Positions 1 to 12,446 of a DNA stretch of 64,000 bases are shown one piece after another. A program made the translations under genes and the position numbers. Under the pieces are notes generated by a model. That model was not told the origin of the DNA. It worked only from the letters and a program-made list of their open reading frames with translations, and ran no database searches. The stretch's first letter is position 1, and the number at the start of each line of letters is the position of its first letter. This DNA is from Tubulanus polymorphus (Eukaryota; Nemertea; Palaeonemertea; Tubulaniformes; Tubulanidae): contig NC_134030.1 in the NCBI RefSeq assembly GCF_964204645.1, positions 18,793,110-18,857,109 on the forward strand. The letters are read 5' to 3'.

Positions 1-176
1 CGTAGTAATCCTAGTGTTGGCCTGTTTGATAAACGTAGTTACCCTAATGTCGGCCTGTTTAATAAACGCAGTTACCCTAGTGTTGGCCTGTTTAATAAAC
101 GCAGTTACCCTAGTGTTGGTCTGATTAATAAACGTAGTTACCCTAGTGATGGCCTGGTAGGTAAACGCAGTTACCC
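1..176 (+). repeat. 33-bp tandem repeat, five full copies plus a partial
   Basis: Units start at 1, 34, 67, 100 and 133, with an 11-nt partial unit at 166. The period is exactly 33 bp with no indels, so the frame is kept throughout. The array probably continues left of the window. Confidence 0.9.
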
Positions 177-180
177 GTAA
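1..180 (+). CDS. 3' end of a probable neuropeptide precursor (multi-copy, Lys-Arg processed)
   Basis: Frame 1 is open from the window edge to TAA at 178-180. It reads as five 11-residue units, each ending in Lys-Arg shared with the next unit. The peptides between the dibasic sites are variants of SYPSVGLFN (SNPSVGLFD, SYPNVGLFN, SYPSVGLFN, SYPSVGLIN), then SYPSDGLVG, then a terminal SYP before the stop. Only the SYPSDGLVG unit has Gly before Lys-Arg and could be C-terminally amidated. Several repeat-to-repeat differences are synonymous (cgt/cgc Arg, gtt/gtc Val, ggc/ggt Gly), which favours coding constraint over a neutral minisatellite. The signal peptide and earlier copies lie outside the window. 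Tandem peptide copies with dibasic cleavage are typical of invertebrate neuropeptide prohormones. I do not recognise the family. Confidence 0.55.
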   Translation, partial: RSNPSVGLFDKRSYPNVGLFNKRSYPSVGLFNKRSYPSVGLINKRSYPSDGLVGKRSYP

Positions 181-477
181 AACTAACTTCTCATTGAAAA
201 TTGACGAATTCAAGAACTTCACGAACCTATTTTCATATTGTTTCCTCTGATTTCGATAGATTTTATGCCCGTGGTGTAAAACTGGATTGTCTGGAACTCG
301 AACCGAAAAACCGGTTAATTAGAGCCGCCAACCACAAACCTATCCAGAACCAATTTTTGAAGGCCATTTTCATTTTTCAAAAGGTAAACCGTTAGTCAAA
401 GTTTACGTATCAAATTAGAATAGGGTGATAAGTTTGTTTGCTTCTTTTTTGCCGAGTAACTTCTCGAATTGTAACAG
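181..477. other. No gene seen; probable 3' UTR and spacer
   Basis: This stretch follows the stop of the peptide precursor. A short open frame at 201-395 lacks recognisable similarity or composition. I see no clear AATAAA signal and no repeat. Confidence 0.5.
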
Positions 478-956
478 GAAATATCAGTAAATGGAAGATG
501 GCGTTTTCATACCAGAGGACGAGAGGACGACACGTCACTCATCACCACAAGCAATTTTTTTCCCTAATGAATGGGAGACAGTGAGTTCCAAACAGAAAAA
601 AGTGATGTTAAAGAAAATCAATATTATTGTCCTTATTGTAAAAAATACATTGATAAATCTAATAAATCTCGGCATGAAAAAACTGTAAATCATAAAAAAA
701 TGTTATAGATTTTGAGACACCAGAAAATTCCAATGAAAGAAAAGAACAATTAGAAAATATGAAAAAAGATGAAATTAAATGTAATGTTTGTAATGAATTT
801 ATAGCAAAAAGGAATTATAAAAGACATCTCGAATCACAAAAACACCAAAAAATTTTAATATAAATGTTTTAGGAACATAATATTTTGATTATAAACCACA
901 ACAAGTAAAAAAAAAACAGTTTCAAACACTAAATCTATTTCAAATAAACCTTATAT
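478..956 (+). repeat. Left inverted arm of the Polinton relic
   Basis: This pairs as an inverted repeat with 2985-3462. Both arms carry the same block next to ATGGCGTTTTCATACC and the same zinc-finger coding segment (CxxC...H...H, then CNVCNEF...H...H). Confidence 0.85.
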
Positions 957-2684
957 GGAAAATGTTAGAAATTATATCGATTCGCTAGAAATAAAAGATA
1001 CAATTGAAATTTTAGAAACATTACGTAGTAAAATTGGTCCTTTAGCTATTATATTTAGATTTTTTAAAGGTGCAACAATAGAAGATTATAATAAATATAT
1101 TGAAATTTTTATAAAATCAGAAGCAAAAATGGATTATAATATTCAAACACATTCTGAAGATATAATTTCAAAAACACAAATAAAAGAGAAATTAGAAAAA
1201 AATATTTAATGAATTTAAACGTCATATTGAAGAAAGATATTTTGAGGGTTCTGGTTTAACATTGCATGAAATTATATTTTTAGATTTTAATATTTATAAT
1301 ACAAAAAGGAATAAAGCATCAAAAAGTAATACAATGTTTAAAAATGATTCAAACTTTACAGCAGAAAAGGATATTAAAGGGCACATGCCCACTAAATAGA
1401 ATATCATATAAAAGTCATTCTTTAAAGTAATATATTCACAAATTATAAATATGCTACTGATTTTAATTTTAGTTTAGCCTTCTCTGAGAAATAAGACTTT
1501 TAAATCGGCAATTTCAGCACGTGCTCACTGTTATTGTTTATGTGTGCAGGTGCGTGTTTCTGACGTCATATTTGTTGAACGCTAACTGTTTCTAGTCATT
1601 TCACTGGACATTTCAAAGGTCATTTTATCCTCTCGGAAGATTTTTAGAATAAATGAATTCTAAACTATTGTATATGTTGGTGCCATTATATATGACATAA
1701 TAAATATATATTAGTGGGTGTATTATATAGCTGTGATTAAAGCAAACAAATGATGTTGATTTTATAGATTTTATATAGGCTACTGCGCACTGTGAGCACA
1801 CACGTGCTTGGGTTTATAACAAAGATACCGTCAAAAATAGCGCCGACTGCGGAATGTAGGTGAACTACGTAAGTCAAGAATAATTAAACGTCTAATTAAG
1901 AGCTAATCTGTCATCTTCGTTCGATCAGTCACATCTCAGGTTGTTATTTGTATACAAAAGCAGCATTTGGTTTACTAGTCACGAAAAGTACAATTTATTG
2001 GGCATGTGCCCTTTAAAGCATGATCTTATGTTGAATTACCATTCACAACAAAAGCAGTAATAAATGTTCAAAATGAAGATAATAAATTTTCCTATGGTCA
2101 CTTAATAGTTGTTTACACCCAACAGAAGATAATACGCATAGTTTTAAAATAACAGATTATCGGAAATATGAAACATTTTATAAAATTGATTAATATTCAG
2201 TAAGTATAAAGATGATTCCTAAAATAGAAAAAGTTAATAATTTAAAAATAAATGTATTCGAATTAATGCAATTACCAGAGACAAAAGGTGAAAATGTTAA
2301 AGATTATACATTAGAAGCTTTATATTTAACAGAATATTATGATGATAAAAATGTTATACATTTATTATACTATAAAAAAGATGAAAATGAGCATTATATG
2401 TGGTTAAAACAAATAGATTTATTCTTTAGATTTTGAATCGTTAAATAAAGAATTAACTGATCAAGATAGATAAGTAATATACAACAAAAAGCAAATTTTA
2501 AAATCGATGGATAAAGGAAATGAACTAAATGGAGATACAATTTAAGACCCTCCAACTATACTTAAAATCAGATGTTATGATGTTGGCTGATATATTTGAA
2601 AAATTTAGAGAAGTTAATTTAAATAATTTGTTGATCCTTGTTATTGTTATTCAAGTCCTGGTTTTACCGACTAAAGAATTGAAA
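600..2684 (+). pseudogene. Polinton DNA polymerase B fragments (relic)
   Basis: Segments collinear with the intact polymerase can be followed. Two C2H2 fingers lie at about 630-850. The YMENVRNYIDSL block lies at 952-1376. After the MITE come the segment ending YMWLKQIDLFF (2017-2440), an exonuclease-I-like DFESLNKELT (2436-2470) and an exonuclease-III-like LYLKSDVMMLADIF (2540-2640). All three polymerase motifs are absent. At about 2440 two distant parts of the gene are fused, showing an internal deletion, and in-frame stops and frame changes occur throughout. It cannot encode a functional polymerase. Confidence 0.75.
1378..2012. mobile_element. TTAA-flanked MITE with 13-bp perfect terminal inverted repeats
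   Basis: The element begins AGGGCACATGCCC and ends with its exact reverse complement. It is bounded by TTAA at 1374-1377 and 2013-2016. A TTAA duplication is the hallmark of piggyBac-type insertion. It splits the relic polymerase frame, which resumes beyond it with the block equivalent to the intact gene. It has no coding capacity. Each 13-bp end is itself nearly palindromic. A related 230-bp stretch occurs in inverted orientation at about 34735-35000. Confidence 0.75.
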
Positions 2685-2809
2685 AACGACAATCATATCA
2701 TTTTAATTTTGAGAATAAAAAAATTATTTATAATGAAAATGCATCAAATATTGGTATTCAATGTGAATTTGATAATAATTATTCTTATAAAGATATTGGT
2801 ATTCAATGT

Positions 2810-2940
2810 GATTTAGAAAATGAATTTAGAAAATTCAATCCTAATGAAAGAGTGTATTGTTATTGCGGAGGTAAATATTTAGAATCACATAAATCGAAGC
2901 ATTATCAAACAATTAAACATATCAATTATGGAAAGAATAA
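2810..2940 (+). pseudogene. Zinc-finger fragment of the relic element
   Basis: The frame around 2760-2940 contains a short internal duplication (IGIQC..., repeated) and a C-x-C-G...H...H...KH pattern (about 2855-2915). This recalls the zinc-finger accessory proteins of Polintons. No start or stop can be assigned. Confidence 0.35.
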
Positions 2941-2984
2941 TAATTCGACAATGAGTTGCATAATTAAAATCAATTTCATCTTCT

Positions 2985-3462
2985 TTAAGGTTTATTTGAA
3001 ATAGATTTAGTTTTTGAAACTGGTTTTTTTACTTGTTGAGGTTTATCATCAAAATATTCTGTTCCTAAAATATTTTTATTTAAATTTTGTTGGTGTTTTT
3101 GTGATTCGAGATGTCTTTTATAATTCATTTTTGCTATAAATTCATTACAAACATTACATTTAATTTCATCTTTTTTCATATTTTCTAATTGTTCTTTCCT
3201 TTCATTGGAATTTTCTGGTGTCTCAAATCTATAACTTTTTTTAATGATTTACAGTTTTTCCATGCCGAGATTTATTAGATTTTTCAATGTATTTTTTACA
3301 ATATGGACAATAATATTGATTTTCATTAACATCACTTTTTTCTGTTTGGAACTCACTGTCTCCCATTTATTAGGGAAAAAATTACTTGTGGTGATGAGTG
3401 ACGTGTCGTCCTCTCGTCCTCTGGTATGAAAACGCCATATTCCAATTACTAATATCAAAATG
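2985..3462 (-). repeat. Right inverted arm of the Polinton relic
   Basis: Reverse complement of the left arm. On the minus strand it encodes a 64-residue piece (3179-2985) with the CNVC...H...H finger and the linker up to SISNKP, where the inverted similarity stops abruptly. Confidence 0.85.
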
Positions 3463-3927
3463 TTAAAAAGAAATAATTCCAACATTAGTCATCCGGACGA
3501 AACAATGATCTAAAATGGGGGAGAATAGTTAAGATAGGCCTAAGCGAAAACTTAAGAATCGGAGCCGGTTTTCACGAACGCGTGAACTGCAGTGTATGAA
3601 TCAGTGAATATCTTTGACCTTGGTGGATTTATCAAACATGCAGAAAACTTGTGCACAGTATGTATGTACAGGTATAACAAGCCCTTTTTCTACTGTAACT
3701 GCCTCGAGGCATTTAATATATGTGCATTGCTGAGTTGACTGCAGGCAAGTTTTATTCATCCCTCGATCTCTCGGTTCAGAACTTAATGGTAGGGTGGCTC
3801 TTGAGGAATTTCTGACTCGACAACACAAATTTTCTGATTGGATGAGGTCGCACCCTGATCGGGCCAATAAACGATTCTGCGAAACTAAAGGAGTTCCGTT
3901 CATTGTATCGTGTTGACGCTGTTCGGT
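3463..3927. other. Upstream region of receptor copy 1
   Basis: No gene is seen. This sequence does not resemble the 5' flank shared by copies 2-4, which have the same GACGTGACGAAGTTACTC block just before the start. Copy 1 therefore has its own 5' region, and the left edge of the duplication unit lies close to its ATG. Confidence 0.5.
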
Positions 3928-6900
3928 ATGGATCGACTGAGAGCGCTGTTTCTAGCGTCGCTGATCGTCTGGCGAGTTAACATCGCACACGCTGTTCTGT
4001 CTGACTCTGTGACGATCAGTTCGTCTTGTAACAACACTTGGTACCCCGTCGATTCTACGTCCGGTTACATCGTTTCACCGAATTACCCGTCGTTTACGCG
4101 CGATGTTGAATGTCGTTGGTTCGTGAACAGTTCCTTACCGGGAACTTTCAACATCAAACTATACTATGACATCGAGCCGTCAATATTCTGTAGTGATAAC
4201 TACCTTCTCGTCGGTGAGTTCGATAACAGATTCTGCGGTGATGGAGAACATGAAATCCGCCGTAACGGTTTGATCTCGCTGTTGTTTAGGAGTAATATCG
4301 ATGGTGCGCGAGGTAGTCGGGTTTATATCATATATCGTTATGAACGAAGTCGATTGAAAGTCAGTCACATCTGTGGCGTGACATCTAATACTCTCAGATT
4401 AAAGAAAATTATTACATTGGAGGGATACAAATATTCTATAAGCCATCTAGAGAATTGTCGTTTGTTCCTGGAATGGATGGAGATGCCAGATGGTTTCGCA
4501 ATGAACCTGACTTTGGTCAAGATTAGTTTTGGAATGCATTTATCTGCTGATCCCGCGGGGACTGGTAAAATCTACGACGGATGGAACAGCAGCAGTGAAC
4601 CTATAGCTCTCATACCAGTACAAACCGGTCATCCAGCTTCATCATTCTATACTAAGACAAGTAAAACTATTATCTCTATGCTTGAATATAGACTGGATTT
4701 AAATTTTCAACTTTTGGTTCAGATGTATAAAATATCTGATTGGAACGTCTCTAATCCGTTAATTCAAATCTCTAATAACGAGTCTCGAGTGCTCATTCCT
4801 GATGACAACAGTTTACACGTAATAACCCGATCAAAACACTTACACTGCTGGTCTATCACAGTGCAGGTGTTACAGTACGTCGTCTTCAACTGGACACGTG
4901 ATCTCAGCACATCCGGTGACGTCATTGGTGTATATAAACTAGAAGGGTTACGCGTTGTAGGAACTGATATTTTACTCGGTTACAACTACCTGGAATCACT
5001 GAGTGTTAAATCTGACGGCTTTCTCGTCATACTGTGCGTTTTGATGAGCGCTGATGTGATGATGTCGAAACTAGAAATATCCTACAAAATCAATTCACTA
5101 ACAATAGGTAATTTAGACGTTGGGAAATCAGTGGTAAGTACTTCATCGTGATATCTGTATTGTCGGTATTTACTTCACGATATTAAACTGCGTTCAGCAA
5201 TTATTTCTTTCGAAAAATTAAAATGATGATGAAATGTAGGATTATTTCACATCGATATGTATCCTGTGCACGTTTAGTTTTAATGAAATGCACCCATCCA
5301 AATTGTCGTTCATATGAATCTACTTTTTGAAATTTACAACAAGCATATAACATCTTAAGTAGCGATGGAACGTTCATATGATTTTGTTTGTTGTCACAGG
5401 TACGCGACCCGCAGGAATGTTTACAATCATTCAGGCTATTTCCGTTTGTAAAAAGAAAAACGTTGACGTATCGAGTGATCGAACATAGGTTGAAATGGCG
5501 AGTGGAAATATTGGAAAAACGATTTAAACTGGCTGTCTTATCGAGAAACTGCGAGCGAGCTGGATTTTATATATATGATGGTGGTAATTTTACAGCTAGA
5601 CGCTATGGTCCGTATTGTCCTGGTGGTACCTATGGTCGGCCCGTCGTCAAGTTGATTACATCAGGAGGATCGGTTACTGTAGTAGGATACGCCTACGACT
5701 GGGATAATCAGCTAACAGTCAAGACTAACAAACTTTCATGTATCGCGCTTCACGCTACTGATTGTGACGGGCATGTGTTTAAGGACGGAGAAAATCAGCT
5801 CAAAACGACGTCAGACTGTATCGTGATTCTACCCGAAAACCGACGCCTTCCTTTAAGAAATATTTACATATTATCAGACCGTGAATATCAAATTGATGGA
5901 TGTGCTCCAGAATATTTGACGTTAGGCGCGTGCCGGTCCTATATGAATATCAGCAGTAGTTTTATTAAGGGAAATACCTCAACAAGAACTGTGTTAAACA
6001 AGGTATCATTTAATAGTCCTTATCCCTTTTTGAGTCCTGACCGATTTATCAAACTGAGACGAAAGTGCTATGGAACAAAAAAGGCCGGTTTTAGCCACGG
6101 GTATATCCCTCATGATGTGTGTGGACTTGTGCAATCGCCGAACTATCCCGGGCCTGCCGGAATTACTGTTCAAAGAATATTCTATGCAGTCAGTTATAGA
6201 TATCATAAGGGAAAATTTCGTTATTACAAATTCGTAATCAAATACATTGAAATGATTGAATGCGTTAAACAATCCAAATACTCTAAAGATGCAGTGTCGT
6301 TCGTACAATACTTTAGTGATACCGAAACAAAATTCCAACACGTTACTGAAACCGAACACAAACAAACAATCTGTGGACGACACGCAGGGCATATACTTTA
6401 CAGTCTGATGGCTTCTAGACATGAGTTCCAAGTGGCCGACAGAATCCCAACATTTCGGATACAATACATTCTACAAGAATCATTCCCAATAAAAGACCAC
6501 GAGAATAAGTGTGAGGCGGGATTTCTATATTCGGGAATTTCATGCGTGAAATACATCACAGATGAACGATTGAATTGGGAGAATGCTGAATTGTACTGTA
6601 GACAGAAGTATGCGGGACATCTACTAAGTATCAACTCAGAACAGGAGATGAATTCCATTAAAACGTTATTTGCTACAAAGCTTCTTTTAACTGCATATTC
6701 GAAGAGAGCACTCATTGTGTTGATTGGATTGAAAAAACAGGTAAATCTAATTTAAGTTGCATAAAGGTATTGATAACATTATCGGGAGTTGGGATCTCAG
6801 AAGAAGAAATTTACGGGGGAATTAACGGCCTCAAGTCTTAACGGTCAAGTTTAATTTCGGCACTAACTGTTATTAGCCAATGATTTAGTTCGTACCAGAC

Positions 6901-9900
6901 ATTACGCATATTACTATACAATTCTCTTTTTAGCCTGAAACCAGTTTTTACACGTGGAATGACGGCAAACCGTTGAGTTACACAGAGTGGTATAAACCAA
7001 TAAATAACGACACGATACCGGACGTACTTCAAGGGTTGATATCTTATGAAAGAAAACAACCGACAAATGACGTGAATATGCCGTGTACAGCGATGATACT
7101 GAATAATCCACGAGGATCAGCGAACTGGGTTCGATTCCCGTGTCAAATAGAAGAGGTTCACGTGCGATTCTTTTGTGAATCAGAAAGAAATGATATCAAT
7201 AAAAGTATGGCTGGGATAGAAAATGATTCAAAACATAATATGATATCCCAAATTAAACAAGGTATTTTGAATAACAATACGCTGAATACAATGTGTGCAA
7301 TAGGTTGGTTAGGTATAGATGGACAATGTTATCAGGTACTGACACGTTGGGAAAATAAGGAAACTTTTGACGTGGTTAGTGCAAGAGAAATGTGCAGTGA
7401 GGTACGCGGGGAAATAGGTATAATACAGGACTTGACGCAAGCCAAGGAGATGATTTTCAGATTTCGTTATCAGCATCAATATGGCGCTATATTAACTTTG
7501 GATTCTAGCAAGCAGTGGATGATAATGAAGCCATTTGTTACCAGGGATGAAATTACTTACGATCAGTCGGTTAATTGGGTAATGATACCCTGGGAAAATG
7601 CAAAAGACAAAATCCATTCTGTTTTGTGTTCCTATAATGTAACTGATGAAGAGTTGGCTTCTTTAAGTGGTTGTAAATCGTGGCAGTTTAAATGTAACGA
7701 TCAAAGATGTATCAGCGACCATCGCGTATGTGATACCAGACACGACTGTCGACACGGCGAAGATGAACTCAGTTGTACGGATATAAATTCATACAGTCAG
7801 TTTCAATGCTTTGATGGTGAGATTGTATCAATAAGTGGTTATTGTGATTTCATACAGGATTGTGTGGATGGTTCTGATGAGAATTCGTGTTTTCATCCCC
7901 CGTGTTTGTCCGAGGAATTTCGTTGCATCAGTGGTCAATGTGTCAGTGGGTCGAACAGATGTGACGGAGTAGCTAATTGTAAAGACAACTCCGATGAAAT
8001 TGAATGCACCTCTCAACTATGTCAGGGGTTCCTATGTATCAGTGGGGACTGTATCAGTTCTCAGTTGTATCAGGATGGAGTCGTGGATTGCACTGGAACT
8101 CTTGAGGAAGATGAAATAGTTACGAATCCTTATATTACAGTGAATCCTACGATATATTGCAATATTGAACACCACTGTACGACTAACTTCACAAATCTCT
8201 GTACAGAATCTAATGAACAAAGATGTTCTTTCGATTCTCCTCATTGCTATTCTAGACGTCACAGGTGTATTCTAGAACGAATGACAAATGGTTTCCCAGT
8301 TTGTAGAAACCTTGAGCACGTATTGAAATGTGAAGAATTTGTATGCCCAGTTGGTACAGTGAAATGTCCAGCATCGTACTGTATACCTATCAGACAGGTG
8401 TGCGATGGTCGGTCAGATTGTCCTAATTCAGAAAACGAGCGAAACTGCGAGACTTTGTCATGTCCGGGAATGTTTAAATGTAGCCAGGAAAAGCGATGTA
8501 TTCCACAGACTGAAGTTTGTGATGGTGTTGTGAATTGTAAACATACAACTGATGACGAGGCTTTCTGTAACGTCACGTGTCCTAAAGGTTGTGAATGTCA
8601 AGGGCATTCGATCAAATGCAACAATTCTCGGCTAACATATGTAAATGGAATTTTCCAAGCATCAACGCGAATTTTAATTTTGTCAAATAACCAAATTGTC
8701 TTGGACGTCTTTACATTTTCCCAATACGTTTATCTCCACATGCTCAACCTCACCGCCAATGAATTGTCTTACCTTTTACCAAACTCGTTCAAGAACCTGC
8801 ATAACTTACATACATTAGACCTCACGCACAATAATATAACATCATTATCCACAAATACGTTTACTGGTCTGTATAGTTTGAAAGAGTTATTCATAACTGA
8901 AAACCCACTACGTCGTTTAGAGGATGACACCTTCCAAGATTTAAAGTCACTTCAAGTTCTTGATCTTCATGGACTTTCCTTGTTCGTGCTTGACAAATTC
9001 GTATTTAGAGGTCTATCTTCTCTACGATCGTTGAATATCAGTGGTAACAGAATACGTCGTATTTCACTATACGCATTTTTTGGATTAACTACACTTGAGA
9101 CCCTCGATATAACCGATAATTACAAAGTCATTTCTGTAGATAGACAAGTTTTTGACAATGTAACGACATTAGCATTTCTAACGTCTGATGCTTATAAATT
9201 TTGCTGCATGGCTCCGAATGTTGACCAGTGCCTTCCCGAAGCTGATCAATTTTCCTCCTGTTCAGATCTTATTGGGAATACAGCTCTCAGAGCTATCATC
9301 TGGGTCATCGCTTCATGTAGTTTCTTTGCTAACGGATTTGTCATTTCCCTTCGCATTCGAGCGATTCGATTCTCCTCCTCAAATCCATCCTCAGACATCA
9401 TCATTATAAACGTTGCTTTATGTGATTTTATGATGTCTATATATTTGTTTCTGATCGCTGGAGCCGATTACATATATAAGGGAATCTACTTTCTCCATTC
9501 AGAATCGTGGACGGACAGTGCGCTGTGTCGTCTTGCCGGGGTCGTGGTATCTATTTCGTGTGAAGGCTCATTGACATTCTTGCTCATAATGACGCGTCAT
9601 AGATATTCAAATATCGTTAATCCTTTTTCTGTGAGCCTGATTACATCTCCGAGATATGTGTCCATTATTTGCTGTATATGTTGGGTTGTCCTGGGCATTA
9701 TTGCATTACTACCTCTTACACCTGTCCCGTACTTCGGAAGCAATTTCTACGGCGCTACAGGGGTTTGTTTACCTATGAATTTGATTTCCATTGATGTCGA
9801 TGCCTGGCATTATTCGTTCATTATTTTTTCTCTGTCTACGTCAGTCATACTTGCTACGATAATGGTGACTTACGCGCAAATGTACAGGCTTGTATCTGGA

Positions 9901-10182
9901 AGCAGGTCTGGTTCAGGAAGAGCTGATCCTACCGAACTGATTTTGGCCCGCAGAAGTTTGGTGATAAATCTTTGTAATGTAATTTGCTGGTTACCGTTAA
10001 TTATCGTTCAGTTTTGCGCGGTATTTCGGGTGGAAATACCGAATCAGGTAGCGGCTTGGCTTGGGGTTCTTTTCTTACCAATCAACTCGTCCCTTAATCC
10101 CTTTTTATATACAATACTGACTATTGATATGAAGTCCATACGAGCAAAAGCTATGCGCCAAATGAATTGGGTGAACAAATGA
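3928..10182 (+). CDS. GRL101-like receptor copy 1: CUB / C-type lectin / LDLa / LRR / 7TM (intact)
   Basis: Three exons: 3928-5133, 5400-6740 and 6934-10182, all phase 0 with GT-AG introns, giving 1931 residues. The ATG at 3928 starts a signal peptide (MDRLRALFLASLIVW). Residues about 30-770 are CUB-type repeats with SPNYP motifs. C-type lectin domains lie at about 773-925 (spanning intron 2) and 971-1081. LDLa repeats lie at about 1095-1250 and 1320-1396. An LRR N-cap (CPKGCEC) and leucine-rich repeats lie at about 1398-1570, and a rhodopsin-like 7TM at about 1632-1915. DRY is replaced by HRY in TRHRY, and TM7 has NPFLY. LDLa-LRR-7TM is the layout of GRL101 and relaxin-type receptors; the CUB and lectin head is an addition. 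Ligand unknown. It is the only intact copy of four and is convergent with a peptide gene. Confidence 0.9.
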
Positions 10183-11247
<1,065 letters not shown>

Positions 11248-12446
11248 TCAATACTCGTCCCACGGACATTTTTCATGACAGGTACTTGGACAGTTTGCTT
11301 GGCAGGCATCCTTTTGTGCGGCGGGTGTTCGACATTTTACCCAGCAATTGTTGAGACACATTTGACAATAATCAGGCGGCTCTGAATCAGCGCCACTAGC
11401 GACCATTGCGACCAGAACTAAAACTACCAGAAACTGAAAAAGAGTATATTGTTACCAGAGCTGTACTTCCGCGGCTTATCAATGATGATTCCACAGTGGC
11501 TGCTCGCTCGAGAGTTCCACGCCTGCCAAGGGCTGATCCACAAGGTAAAACATTGTGCATTAGGACATAAACTACTTTGGCAATAGAGGATTCTACTTAT
11601 GGCAAATAGGGTCCAGCAGGTGTCACTAGTGTGCAACTACTGTGGCGATAGTTCAAGATCCCACAGTGAAAAAGAAATCGATGAAAATAAAACAACAAAA
11701 GAATATAGCTGCAAAGCGACGATAACGGGCTTTCTGCCAAAAAATGTTTTTGTCGGGGATTCGAGCCAAATATGATGACTATATTATATCGCGATGTAAG
11801 CCTTAAAATCCCCTTCGATATCACAGGATTAGAACGTTCTCTATACGCGACACAATTCTATTTGTAGCGAATTCAAGTCATAGACGGCGGTGTCTTATTT
11901 TAACATGTGGAAGCAAAATCTGAACCCGATAAGATGAATGGCACTGTTTGACAAAAAATATAACGAACAAATATTTGGTATCCGAAAATCTAATTAATTG
12001 CTGAATCTTGGAACCAAACTTAACCAATTTGGGCTTACAAATTTCTAGAAATATCAAATGAGTAGGTAATGCGGTTTATGTGTCATAAGTATTATCAATT
12101 GTTCTTGTAATTGCCTAAGAGATCGGTGGCCGAAATAAATCGATATTTAGCATCAGTACACATGATGAAATACGTAAAAGACATAATAATCAAAATATCA
12201 AAACAGGACGTGTTTAGTGCTTCATAAAAATGACGACAATTTACAAATTGACTTACTAATTCACAGAAATGGTTTGAAAGAAAAGTTTGCAAATCAACCT
12301 CCGGTCAATTTCTTTTGTAAGGTAACAACGCCAATGTACTTTTAACGAAAATAGTCTGGAAAAAGGTAAGTAGACTGACGATGGAGAATGTGAATAGAGT
12401 TTTCTGCGAAAGTCCATAAAATCCTAATTACCTTTGATGACAACAT
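11248..12446 (-). CDS. Small secreted eight-cysteine peptide, copy A
   Basis: Two exons on the minus strand: 12446-12432 (MLSSK) and 11433-11248, joined in phase 0 across a 998-bp intron. The donor is G|GTAATT and the acceptor CTCTTTTTCAG. The product has 66 residues. A signal peptide (MLSSKFLVVLVLVAMVASG) is followed by a mature part of about 47 residues with spacing C-x2-C-x3-C-x3-C-x9-C-x3-C-x3-C-x3-C and the ending CPWDEY. An AATAAA lies about 60 nt past the stop. The start is supported because only this ATG gives a clean signal peptide after splicing. It lies tail-to-tail with receptor copy 1 and was duplicated with it. The family is not recognised. A secreted ligand, defence or gamete peptide or toxin-like scaffold are all possible. 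Confidence 0.72.

Larger units (their letters stand above)
478..3462. mobile_element. Decayed, internally deleted Polinton relic
   Basis: Two inverted arms (478-956 and 2985-3462) flank scrambled fragments of a Polinton-type DNA polymerase B. The fragments are clearly related to, but distinct from, the polymerase of the large element at 37035-54970. Stops, frameshifts and large deletions break the coding sequence, and a MITE sits inside it. As in the large element, the inverted arms contain the N-terminal zinc-finger part of the polymerase. Terminal AG/CT ends and target duplications are not evident, so the true outer ends may be lost. Confidence 0.75.

Noticed and set aside
3601-3903. 100-codon minus-strand frame upstream of receptor copy 1
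   Set aside because: No recognisable protein, no signal or domain, and it lies in the presumed 5' region of the receptor. No equivalent in the other units.
6006-6464. 152-codon minus-strand frame within receptor exon 2 (again at 25753-26211)
   Set aside because: Antisense shadow of the CUB-coding exon, duplicated with it, with no protein-like features.
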